NCBI RefSeq assembly: GCF_001640805.2
Contig: NC_066854.1
Coordinates: 13,804,432-13,868,431 of the forward strand
DNA length: 64,000 bases
Direction: 5' to 3'
From: Lates calcarifer
Lineage: Eukaryota; Chordata; Actinopteri; Centropomidae
The notes below the pieces were generated by a model. The model searched no databases. It was not told where the DNA came from and worked only from the letters and a program-made list of their open reading frames with translations. A program made the position numbers and the translations under genes. This document shows positions 13,680 to 25,285 of the stretch, one piece after another. Each line of letters begins with the position of its first letter. The stretch's first letter is position 1.

Positions 13680-13935
13680 TTCTATAAGTTGCGGTCAGAA
13701 GTGTGCATACACTTATCATGGACATAAATATAATGGCAATATTGGGTTTTCAATGATTTGATGAGTTGTTGTGGCACAATGAATGTACAACATACATTTT
13801 TAATACCAAAAAAAAAAGAAAGAATTTGGTGTACAAGTCTACTAGTACAAGAATCTATTTTGGGTTTTCTGAAATTAACACAGGGTCAAAATTATACAGA
13901 CAGGATCAGAAATATACATACAGCATATTGTTAGC
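13680..13935. mobile_element. Possible Tc1-like terminal fragment
   Basis: The segment starts near GAAGTGTGCATACACTTA and ends near AGAAATATACATACAGCA. These resemble the terminal sequences of fish Tc1 elements. No transposase remnant is visible between them, so it would be an internally deleted copy. The boundaries are approximate. Confidence 0.4.
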
Positions 13936-14205
13936 AGTACCTGTGTGTGTTTGTGGGAGTGGGAGGGGGAGGGGGTACGGTCCATTTAAAGTCCTGACAG
14001 TCTGTGGGAAAAAGCTGTTCAGCAGCCTGGTGGATCTGAAGCAGATACTCCCTTACCTCCTCCCAGATGGGGGAAAACAGTCTGTGAGAAGGGTAGTTAG
14101 GATCCCTGATGACAGCTGTAGCTCTGTGAGCACAGTGTTGCTGGTAGATCTCCATTAGAAAGGGGAGAAGGGCACCGATGAATCAACTGGCAGTCTTCAC
14201 TAGAG
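13936..14205. repeat. Dispersed fish repeat fragment, possibly same family as 49,560-49,985
   Basis: The sequence around GACAGTCTGTGGGAAAAAGC and CAGCAGCCTGGTGGATCTGA belongs to a segment I have seen repeated widely in fish genomes. The stretch at 49,560-49,985 looks like a neighbouring part of the same family. I do not know the parent element. It adjoins the Tc1-like end at 13,935. Confidence 0.45.
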
Positions 14206-14214
14206 AGACCCTGC

Positions 14215-14555
14215 CTCCTGAGTTGATTTCATCCATCTATCCATTATCTACACCACTTATCCATTGAGGGTCACAGAGGACTGAACCAATCCCAGCTGAC
14301 ACTGGGTGAGAAGCAGGGCACACCGTGGACAGATCACCAGTCTATCACAGGGCTGACATATAGAGACAAACAACCATTCACACTCACACCTACAGTCAGT
14401 TTAGAGTCTTTGGACTGTGGGGGGAGAGGTGGAGTACCTGGAGGGAACCCACACAGGGAGAACATGCAAACTCCATACTGCAAAGCCCCAGGTGAACCTT
14501 TTTGCTGTGAGGCGACAGTGGTAAACACTGCACCTCTGTGCCACCCATGCTGATT
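14215..14555 (-). mobile_element. tRNA-derived SINE-like element, minus orientation
   Basis: Read on the minus strand, the head (GGGTGGCACAGAGGTGCAGT) looks like a degenerate tRNA A-box region. The body includes GGGAGAACATGCAAACTCCA on the plus strand, and the far end has CATCCATCTATCCATTATC. The B-box is degraded. The layout matches a very common teleost SINE-like repeat. Confidence 0.65.
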
Positions 14556-15469
14556 TCAAAAAGTCCCAAGTAAAATATAATTTGAGAACCAATATTTTTT
14601 TTCTTTTGTCTATTACACTGTACTCATTGGGACCCAGCAAAGAACAATTCAGTGAAATCACTTGTTTGTTTGTTTTTTTCATTCTGTGTGAGCAGTATTA
14701 AACACTTTATAAAAATATCATTATAATCCATTTTCTTCCAGAAAAGACTTTCTTGAATCAGCGGGGAAAACAAAAGCCTATACACATACTTAACTTTGAT
14801 GAATACCAACTGCCATTGATGGTCTTCTGTTGTGTTGTTGACACATTTGTTCTCCTCAGGACAGCTTTGGATGAGCTGTAGATACCATATATAATGTTTC
14901 ATGTATTAATTTTTCTTAAATGTGCATATTGCACAACACAATATAAAAGGGCACCTATCGATCTTCCACACTGAGATCAACTCCTAGACACAGGGATCAC
15001 TATGGTAGCCTATGCCTCAGCTTGTGACAACAGCTCAAAAGCATTTATTTTATGTGGTTCTGGAGGAGCTGCATCAAATCTGAGAAAATGTAATTTCCTT
15101 AATGCATATATAACTATATATACAGGAAAGATATTAATTAAATATTCAATTAAACAGAGCGGAAAGTTCAGGCTTCATTACATCAGGTGGAACTACATAT
15201 TTTGGACATATAAAACAGTAAAAAACAAACTTCAACCCATTTTCAACAGGGCTATAGCCCTCAACAATAAATAACCTTTATCAGACAACCATGATTTGCC
15301 CAGCCTTACTTTTAACAGTTTCATCATAAACATCATCCTCATACATGTTCGCTGTAGCTAACGCTACAGCTGATGGAAACATCTGCGCAGGTGGGTCACA
15401 CGTCCCAGGGATGCTTACAGTCGCACCAACTTTTTCAGCCTAGGAGTTCGTTCAACATATAACTGCCCT

Positions 15470-15785
15470 CGGTAAAATGCCTCTGCTACTCAAAGCAGTC
15501 AAGTGTAATCAGAGCGCTGTTTGTCCCGCTAACACTGCAGCTACAGCGGGACTCTCTACTGTGCTTTCCGCTGTCTGACACTGAACCCTCGTTCTGTGTT
15601 GCCCGTCTCGGTCTGTAGTTTGAAATCAGAAAGAGCCTCAGATAACTAGATAAACCCGACAGACCACAGCTCCGTGGTGATTTTCACGAATTTATACGAC
15701 GTGCTGCAGTGGTCACAAACAGCACAGGGACAGTGGGTGCAGGAAGCTTCACAAACTCCAGCAAAAGGGCACCACCTAGTGGCGC
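15470..15785 (-). promoter_or_regulatory. Possible plcd4 promoter region with a CTCF-like site
   Basis: This CpG-containing stretch lies between the cnot9 3' end and plcd4. On the minus strand a TATAAAT box sits in CGTCGTATAAATTCGTG (about 15,687-15,703). A CTCF-like core, CGCCACTAGGTGG, sits at 15,772-15,784. No transcript start can be seen directly; assignment to plcd4 is inferred from position and strand. Confidence 0.3.
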
Positions 15786-16132
15786 AACTGGGTATTACAG
15801 CAAACTAAGTGGATAACCTACACAGCACGTTCTCGTTGCCGCATTGTCAGTTAATATATTTTTAATCAATCATATAATCAACCGCAGTTAATTGATGATT
15901 AATCTATCACCGATATCTGCATACTTGTTATAAACTGATTTTACTCACCACTGACTGCTGGAGATGGTGACAACATCCATCTGCAAAAAACTTCTATTCT
16001 CCCCAACATGTACTTAAATGCTGGAATACTTCATAAAAGTACAGGAGATACAGAAGACTTCACACAACACTTATTAGCTAATATGGCTGCAGCAGAATCA
16101 ATATGCTGAAGCCGTTATATGCTGAGCAACAT

Positions 16133-16138
16133 TTTATT
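16133..16138 (-). terminator. Polyadenylation signal for cnot9
   Basis: AATAAA on the minus strand, about 235 bases beyond the cnot9 stop codon. It is the first such hexamer I see downstream. Confidence 0.5.
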
Positions 16139-16373
16139 TTTACATCTGTTAATCAGTTGCATGGTGAGAAAACGAATGTGAATGTTTTGAAACCGTGGAT
16201 CCGTGGACACAGCTCAAACAACTTGCTTACAAACCTGAACAGAAAAACAATGAAAGAGGAGCCTTGAAAGTCTTTCATAAAAACAGTGTCATCTATGTCC
16301 ATGATTGAAGGCTCGTTATCTGTTGGGCAGTTCCTTGCTGGTGTTCCTCTGAGTCGGTGAAGAGCAGGGGGAG

Positions 16374-19300
16374 TCATTGTGGGGGGAGAGGGATGCCTCG
16401 AGGGTCAGTGACCTGACCCTCCTGCAGGTTCTTCACCAGCTGGGCCAGCCAACGTTTGGTGGTGGTGTCATCCTTAAGGACCTGTGCAAAGGTGGTGTCT
16501 TTAAGCTGGTCAGGGAGGCACTGCCGCAAAGCTTCTCTGGCCCTGCACAAGATGGAACAAACACAGGTTATACATGGATTAAACAGTCCTGCCGTTTCCT
16601 GTTTCCTGCCTCCTACCTCTCAAAACAATCTTGCTAAATGCAGCTACTACCATGAAAGATGACAGATGAGGTGAAGTGATAGCAATATGTCACTCACAAA
16701 GAGTCCTGCTCAGTCTGCACTGACATTTTGTTAATGGTCGGTTCCAGATTTGTTGAGTATGTGGGTTCTTCATTTATAGGGCCATTTAGGGGCACCAGTA
16801 CAAATTCAACGAGCAATGTTCATTTATGTTGACATTGCTCTACCTCAGTGCTATGTATGCACTGATGTGATTATGTACCCTGTTTGTCAGGTATTTAGTT
16901 AATGGTTTCTTTATTGAATTCAACACATATGCACATATACAGTATATACCATGGATGCAAACCATACTGTTCACTCCTCCATTTGTAATGGAGAGATTAG
17001 ATTTCAGAGGTGTTATCCTCTTAAAGAACAACAGTTTTAGGTTTAACACTAAATAATCAGAATTTTGAAAAAGGCCGATTGGACATTTAAGCTATTATCA
17101 GTGTTATTGACTGAACCTGATAGATGCTGGTGGAAAAATTACATTGTACATGAAGGAGATTTATTCTTCTTTGGTGGAACACAACACATGGTCCTGCTGA
17201 CAATTGTATCTATAACTGCTCTGTATTTAGAGCTTAACAAGGTTATTTATTGCTGACAAACAGTAACATTAACCTCAATAAACATGGATGGATACAGCTA
17301 TGTACGGACACTCCACCAGAGATACACATAGGAGTGCATCTCTGGGGGGCGGCTGTGGCTCATGATGATCCCTAGCTCCTCCAGTCCGAAGTATCTTTAG
17401 GCAAGATACTGAACCCCAAATCACTCCCAATGTGTGTGCATCTGTGAATGAATGAGTTAGAGAGCACTCATGTATAGAGTAAGTTCTGTATGAATGTGTG
17501 TGTGAATGGGTGAATGTGACATGTAGTGTGAAGGGCTTTGAGTGGTCAATCCGACTAGACAGGAGCTATGTAAGTACAGTCCATTTAGCATTTATCTTGT
17601 AGAACACAGGGTCAAAACACAATACTAACTGAACTTATATAAATCATGGTCACAACTACAAAACTAAGACTCAAAATGTGATGAAGCAGAACATTAGAGA
17701 CCTATTCTCCCATTTTTTTGGCTGTTAGAGAAATATGTTACAATGTGTTAGACAGCCTCTCAGCTGTCCTGTGGCTACTCCCTTTACTTGTTTCCTTTCC
17801 TGCTGTTTTATTTTGTTTGTGTGCTGCATTATGTTTCAACAGCTTGAGAAACAGAAAAAATTTCAGACTTATTCATAATAAAAAATACCTGGAGTTGTCA
17901 GACAGGCGTAAGTAACAGCGAACTACATGTTTGAGCAGGCGGGCTGATGGTTCTTTGGACAGCTGGAGGACCATTTTACCCTGAAAAGAAGAAGAGTGTA
18001 AGACCAGAGAGATTAACTGAATATAAATATGCTGTATTACATAAAAATAATTAAGATAGTGACTTACGAGAATCATGGCAACGTGGGAAAAGCGCTCATA
18101 TGTTTGACAGATGTAGGCCAGCCCTGTGTCATCTAGGAGAATCTTCTGTAGTATGAAGGTTGCAACCTGAAAAACAATTATTCCACATCCTTTTCAATTC
18201 TTTTCTCTTTTCCTATGACAATGCCACCAGTATCTTTTGTCAGTTGTCTCAAAATAATGTTCACTTAATCCAAAGAAAGAGAGAACACACTGAGGGTAAA
18301 ATAAAAAAAATTAACTGAGCAGCCTACACAATTTTCCACATGTAATTCACTTATATAAAATTAGCCTAAATGTCTCTGGATATAATGCTACTGGAAACAC
18401 TGGTAAGGAAAAAAGTCAGCTCAGAATACCGTTTTGGAGAGCTCACTGCCAGACTCCATGATCCGAAGGCACAAGGGAATGATCTCTGTGGTCAACAGGA
18501 AGTTGATCACTTCCTGCTCATCTGTTTTCACCAAAGCACCTATACAGCATTGACACATGGAACACATAAAGACATTATGTACAGAAGCATTACATTTCAT
18601 TTGAAAAAACTAAGCAGAAAAGTAATAAACTGGAAATGTTACTTTTGTAAATGGGCTGTCATATGGGATTGGGATGATGTCTCTCTACGCTTTATTTTAA
18701 TCTTTTACTGATAAATTATCAATGGAATAAGGATTTCTTACCAATGACTCCTAAGCTGGTGAGGCGGAGGTACTCAAATGGTCTCGTTTTACTCACTGTA
18801 TGTAAGAATGGGTAGAGGAAGAGTGGGATGTGTGCAGCCAGGAAAGCTGACCTGAGAAGGACCAAACCACCCACATCATGATCAGGATTTGTTAGTCTGA
18901 TGGCTTTCTTCATATTTGTTTTGCAGTTTTATGATCAACTCATTCCCTGGAAAATGTGCTGCTTCATTTTAGCTCACTGACTCCCACCATGCTACCAAAC
19001 TTAATTATTGTCCATTAGTTGTCAAAACCAGCATTACAACCCTTGAAAGAATTCTGAATGTCCACCATACACAGGAGCTATGCTTAAGTATCCCATTAAA
19101 CATGTCAACAAAGACAAATTTTCATGGTTGAACATGTACTCATTACTGAAGAGTATTGGTTCATGAATGACAGACAGAACACTGACACACCTGTCAAGGC
19201 ACTATGGATATGAAAATTAGTTACCTTGTTTCTGGATGGGAGGCTACGCACTGGAGGAGTGCCAGGGCATTACATACTCTGTTCGACTGGTGTGCTGTTA

Positions 19301-20772
19301 GGGTGGGGGGGTTGATTGATGGGTAGATGTTGACAATTTCCTAGCAGTTACAGAGATGCAAGTTTTGGTTAAACATGAGCTGCATCTTAAGGGTGTTAAG
19401 AACCAGTTAAAAACTTATTAATTATGGAGAGTAGTCCATCATCATCAAAAGTGTTTAAGGTGCTTCATTTTCATTCTCTTTGTTCAGTGGAAAGAAAAAT
19501 GATGTAAACCCTCTGGAATGATCTGATTTTCTACATCAATTGGTCATAAAAAAGTGATCTGACCTTCATCTTCAAGTCACAAGTACAGACAAACATATTG
19601 TGCTTAACCTAGTAACACAAACCATTATGCTTTTTCATGCCTTTGTTGAACATAAAAACAGCAGATGTTTCGTGTGAATAGCAAACTCAAAATGCCAGTG
19701 AGTGTTTTTATTAGGCAAAGTAGCGGTAACCCACACCTCCAGTCTGGTTTCACTGACTGGACTCCAGGTTTGTTTAATCCTGACCCCTGGTAGGTTCACA
19801 TACTTTTTCTTACATACACTGCAAATGTTTGAATGATATTTTCAATATAGACAAAAACAACACAATGAATTGTGTGTTATTAGGTAAAACAGATTGTGTT
19901 TGTTCATTATTGTAACTTAGATAAAGACCAGAGTTTTGGGCACATTTAGTCAAGAAATACAAAGAATTTCAAAGGGTTCACTTACTTCTTGTCACTTTAT
20001 ATTCCTTGCCCACCCTGGCAGGACACCATCACATGTAACCTAAGACCTGTGCAAAATACTGCTCCAGCTCACCTGCAGCAAGGCTGCTATGGTGCCACAG
20101 GAGTGCCACAACATGGGGGCCAGGTCTGGTACTGACTCCCTCTTCTTGCTGAGCTCCAGGAGGGCGTTCTCCCTGGTCTCTGGACTGGACAGCTCATTGA
20201 TCCACTGATAGATCTTTTCTCTATCCACTTGTGCCAGTGCTGTAGTTACAGCCTGCAGAAAATACAGAATATGTAGCTCCAGTACAACCTGTCTCTGACA
20301 CAGAGACAATGTCCGGCTCATATCAGCAGCTGCTGCAGTCTGCATCTAGTGAACGCTAACATAAAATATACTTCTTAGGTAAACTCTGTCTAGTGCAGTC
20401 GACATGAACGTTAATCACCATTCTGATGTGGTTTGACTGTTATGCTTGTCACGTCTCCCACCACAATTATGTTTACATGACATTGAGGATGTGAGGGTGG
20501 GTGTAAACCCTACACCAAAAGTGATCACCAAAGTCTACCAGATGTATGGCAAGTGGGCCCCCAAAGGCTTTTCTGTACAGCTTTTTAAATGCTACCAGTT
20601 TACTTGAACGCTGAACTGTTTGGAGAGAATTAATTAATATCTCAGCAATATGAATATGGTTAGCATTAGACAGGCAGGCCAACCTGTAGACATTTAAGTT
20701 AGCTCACGCTAGCTAAGTAGCCAATATTAAAAGTTAACAGTCGTGTCTACTTACTGCTCCGGTGGCCAACAT
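16374..20772 (-). CDS. cnot9: CCR4-NOT transcription complex subunit 9 (CNOT9/RQCD1), complete, eight exons
   Basis: CNOT9 is the armadillo-repeat subunit of the CCR4-NOT deadenylase complex. It binds CNOT1 and GW182/TNRC6-type tryptophan motifs and links mRNA decay to microRNA and RNA-binding proteins. Exons on the minus strand: 20,755-20,772, 20,073-20,252, 19,225-19,340, 18,742-18,851, 18,430-18,539, 18,068-18,166, 17,889-17,980 and 16,374-16,542. All have GT-AG borders and matching phases, giving 298 codons with stop. The protein starts MLATGA, enters the invariant block [20 protein letters not shown] and ends PRGIPLPPQ. Length and sequence are nearly those of mammalian CNOT9 (299 residues). 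Two differences stand out: Cys58 where Phe is usual in the LWHSFGT motif, and SDNS for SDNP. The start ATG is the one in the short first exon. Its neighbour plcd4 is also its neighbour on human 2q35. Confidence 0.96.
17340..17590 (+). mobile_element. tRNA-derived SINE, copy in cnot9 last intron
   Basis: It begins with GGCGGCTGTGGCTCATGATG (degenerate tRNA-like head, B-box lost). It continues through the conserved CAAGATACTGAACCCCAAAT block and ends at GTAAGTACAGTCCATTTA. It is related to the copies at 9,318, 52,440 and 53,125. Confidence 0.75.
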
Positions 20773-20960
20773 TACGTGCAGCGCTTGGATTAAATCTAGT
20801 AAAGCCTTTTTAAAAGCTGTTTTACAAGAGTTTCAGTCTTTAGACGAACTGAAACAGAAGTACTCCTCTGAGATAATGATGATTTAAGGCTACATTGGCA
20901 TCAAGCTGCTGTGCCAGCCGGAACAACTACAACACTTCCGGTGTACCCTTTTCAGATTAA
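20773..20960 (-). promoter_or_regulatory. cnot9 promoter and 5' UTR region
   Basis: This is the sequence just upstream of the cnot9 ATG. It contains two ETS-type motifs, CCGGAA at 20,918-20,923 and CTTCCGG at 20,935-20,941, common in TATA-less housekeeping promoters. The transcript start is not visible. Assignment rests on position and motif type. Confidence 0.5.
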
Positions 20961-21546
20961 AAGTACACGTTAGTGCTTAATCAGTAACCTGTGAGCTTAA
21001 TCACAGGATGTCCATTATTTTTAGAGAAAAGGAATTGAATTCCGGCATGGTAGATGTTCTGAAATTAGTTTATGATATGCCCCTCAAAAGATGAATTTAT
21101 CTCATTCTGTATAATACTGTTAATTCAATTACATAAAATAAAGAATGGTCATGTAAGGCTAGTCAAAATGCACGCCATGCTTTGTACGCTTTTATTGTTT
21201 TTGTTTTAATGGAGTTTAAACATTACATATTATTTTGTCACTTACAGTACTCAGTACTCAGGTGATCCTACAAGTCCTTGCTAAGAGCTTAGTCACTTTT
21301 AAGTCCATTGATACAAATACATCATTTCATGTTCCTCAATAAATCCTGCTACAACATCCATAAATGTAAAGGTAACTGTGCATGACAGTGTCTGCACTTC
21401 ATGATACATCCTCAAGGCCACTAAATTGAACCCCTTAGGAAAATATAGTCTACACTAATGTACAACATCATCTTATACTATGTGACTAAAATACTATATT
21501 CAATCTATATTCAAGAGTAGATAAATTCCAGTTTGTGAGGAAACAT

Positions 21547-21552
21547 TTTATT
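21547..21552 (-). terminator. Polyadenylation signal for the CARM1-like gene
   Basis: AATAAA on the minus strand about 95 bases after the stop codon at 21,644-21,646. Confidence 0.55.
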
Positions 21553-21643
21553 ACAGCAAATTAAGAACATGCATGTATTTGTGTATATATATATATGTGT
21601 ATAGTATGCTGTATACAGACACAATATCTGTATGATGTTTCTA

Positions 21644-24600
21644 TTAAATTGTAGATTTCTTTAAAGGTGACATGGACCGCAAATTCAACTTTAAGTTTGG
21701 CTTTACATTCAGCACCAATGTTTGTTGACAAAATGTATAGACGACAACAAAAATAAGTGGGAGCTCAGGTGTGTAGCTGTGTGACATGATGATTCCTAAT
21801 CCGGTTCCTCTGTGGACGAAAGAGAGTGACAAAAAATATTTCTCATTGCTACATTTATGATGATGATAATAATAATTACTATTCTATATAATCTATATTA
21901 TATATAAGTTACACTTTAATAGCACAAAGAACAAACAAAACTGGACACCTTATTGATGCAACAAAGTAAAGGAAGATGTAAGAGCTTCTTCCAGCTCAAG
22001 TTTACAACACTGAAAATATTGGCTTCCCATCAAGAGCTGCTTTTACTGGTCTGAACTTTGTTTAGCTGATATCAAATGCAGCCGTCTTTACAGAGCTTTA
22101 CATCTTTAAAGGGCTGAATTTTCTCCTGTTCTACTTACACACCTGCTTTCACTTGTAATTATCTAGCTTCCCCTCCCAATCACACACCTGTTCCTAGTTG
22201 CTTCATGCCAGTCACTATTTAAACCTAAATTTGTCTCATCATTCTCTTACTTTGTTGGACCATCTGCATGCGTGTGTGTATACATACATACATACATACA
22301 TACATATACAGTACATGATCTTATTAGACTGTTACATATTGTGACATACATATTTCTCAACATAGTTTTGGATTTTAAAATATATCAAATAAGTAATTAA
22401 TTATTATAAATAATATCAGATTTATAGAACATGTTCCGGTGGCTGCCTCTCGCTGCCTCCCTGTGTATCTTTGAGGAAGCTGCTCTATCTGCATAAAATG
22501 CATCAGTTTAAGGTTTGCCTCTGTTTCTCTCACCTAGCATCCTGAAAGGCCACCAGCCTGGATCACTGGGAACCTACCAATGTTCTGGAGGTCCCTAGTT
22601 GTGGAACCAGGATGGCATTCTGCACACAGAGTTACATTTAAATATTTTTAACTTGTTTTTTAACCATCTGAACACTGTCTGAATTAGAAATATTAGAAAG
22701 TGTTCTCCCATCACTGAAATGAAAATGCAAGATTTAAAAACAAGTAACTAACTTAGACTAAGTAGACTAGAGCAACTAGTCTAACTATAATTACTCCTGA
22801 ATTCCCTGTAACCCTGTAAAATCCCAGCTGGATGCAAAAAGTATCTAGTGTACATTAAAGCTGTTGAATGAAATATAACCTATGTATCAGAACATAAACA
22901 TAACCTGACCTGAAAAAGGGGTTCTTGAGGTCCAGGATGTTTCCAGATCTGAAACCTGATTGGTCAACTGTGGCTGTGATGTGGATGTCATAGCTCTGCC
23001 TGGAATGGGGAAAAGAAGATTTTTTTTTCTCTCAGACCTCTCTAGACCAGTTCTTACCCAAAAAGTAAAAGAGAGAGTAACAGTAACAATAATTAGTAAT
23101 AATTCTGCCACTGCTTCTACAGTTGTGTCCTGTTTGATGTTTGTAGACACACATTTGGAGGTCCAGGCATGAGCACAGGTTGTACCTGTTGTTAGCAACC
23201 AGTAGAACAGTCCCAGACAGAGTTTGTCCCAGCTTGGCAAAGAGTGGCGTCTGAAACAAACATCTGACTTGATACCAGCGGGTCAGAGGCTCAGTGGGAG
23301 CTGTGGAGAGCCACACTGCTGACCTGCAGTAACAAGGGTGGAAGTGAGGGAGAGGGGTGGTGATTTATGTTACATCATTACACACTGAATTCAAGAAAAT
23401 ATTCTTTGTAGTGGCAGTCATGACATGACATAAACTGCTCAGAGGCAAACTGCTATGGAAAAGATTTCCATGAGTTTGCGGCCATAGCAGTTTGTTCAAA
23501 TAATCGAATCCTCCACGTCTTTACCGTCTCAGTATATTAAAATCAATCAAAGCAGCACAATATTTCAAACTAGAGGAAAGATGGAGCTGTGTATCTCTTA
23601 CTTGGATCCCAGATAAGCCACATCAAACCAGAAGGCAAGTCCATGAACCAGGCCAGACTGCAGCAGTGTAAACACAAAGGGAATCTCCATTCTGAAAGAA
23701 ACACACAAGTAAATGCGTTCCTTGTCTCAGAAAGTTCTGCTGCTAGGCAGGGTGGTGAGTATTATTTACTCATGTCGTGTACTAGTAACTTATATTCAAA
23801 TTTGACAATTTGTACTTTATTGCAGTACTTCCATTTTGTACTGCCTGGCACTCACACAATGTTTTATAGGGAAGTACAGTACAATTTACTGGACTACATT
23901 TATTTGACATAAAAACTGGTTATTCTGCACATAAGGATACTGCATATGGAATATATGATTAGATCACTATAAAGTACTGTATGTGGTATCATTACTTAAA
24001 CTCAAATGAAAGGTCTCAGCACTTCCTCCACCAATCAACTATGATAACCTGTGCAAATCCTCTTCTTTAGCCTCCATGAAGTTGATGCAGTGCTTGACGG
24101 ACCTGGCCATCAGGATCTGCACATCAAATGTGTCCTGATGAAAAAGACAACACTGAAGTTAAAAAAATAAGTTCTAGATGTTCTTTTTGCTCTACGTCCA
24201 CCTATTTGGGGCATTTAGCTGACATTTTGAGCAGATGAAGCCAGAGGTCAAAATATATGTAGCAACTACCATTGTGATTAATGACCAGATAACTTTTCCA
24301 CCTTTTCCCAAAACCAGTCTGGCAGCTGTCTCTTACTTCCTGTGCAGTTAGCCAATAAGCACATAAAAATTGTGAAGACATGTGACTGACTGCCATGCCA
24401 AACCACACCAAACCAAACATTCTGGAAACATATTCATCTCTTTACACACAATCCCCTAAATTTCAGCCTGATAATTTGCCATTTTTGGAAACTTTGAGAT
24501 CTCCACTGTTGTTACAAACTAAATTCTGTTTAATTATATAACATGCACTTGTGATAGGATGCTGATATTGTGGTAAGGTTGTAGGTTTAATACATACAGT

Positions 24601-25249
24601 GAATGGAGGTTTTCTATACCTTACCACTATAGGTTGTCTGAAAAACTCGTCCACTGCAGCACTGTGAAGAGCACTCAGGTTAACACCATAGAAGCTTCTC
24701 TGCTGCCTGGAGAAAGAAAAATGAAGAGGAAATACTTAAGTAATTTACATAGTCAGCTGATCCAATCTTTGCTGTTGTGATTGCTGTAGCTTCTCTTAAA
24801 TGTTCTTTGGATTACAGTATTCATGGAACAAGCACAGAGCTGCAATACATTACGTTGGTTGCAATTAATGATCTGTATTTCTTTTATTTTTAAGTTCTTG
24901 TCTGAAATGTAACAACTGTGGAACTAGTGGAGAGTTTTAATCTTTCACAATGATACATCAGTTAGGCAGAAATTGTATTTTTGAAACTTCCTCAGTTTTA
25001 GAAACTGAAAAAAAAATTAATGCAAGTCTATATGGGTACTTTAAAAGGCTTCAGACCTTCAGTGCTGCAGCTGTTATTAATATAAACAAGTTAACTTTCC
25101 CACATTGTCACTGCTTAAATAGTTTTAGTGAAAAAGTGAAAAACATCAGTTTAGAGTTTACCTTCATTCCTCAAGGCTGACTGAGCCTGACCTACACATA
25201 GTGGTGGAGCAGTGAAGGGCACAGACCATAGCAACATACACACTCATAG

Positions 25250-25285
<36 letters not shown>

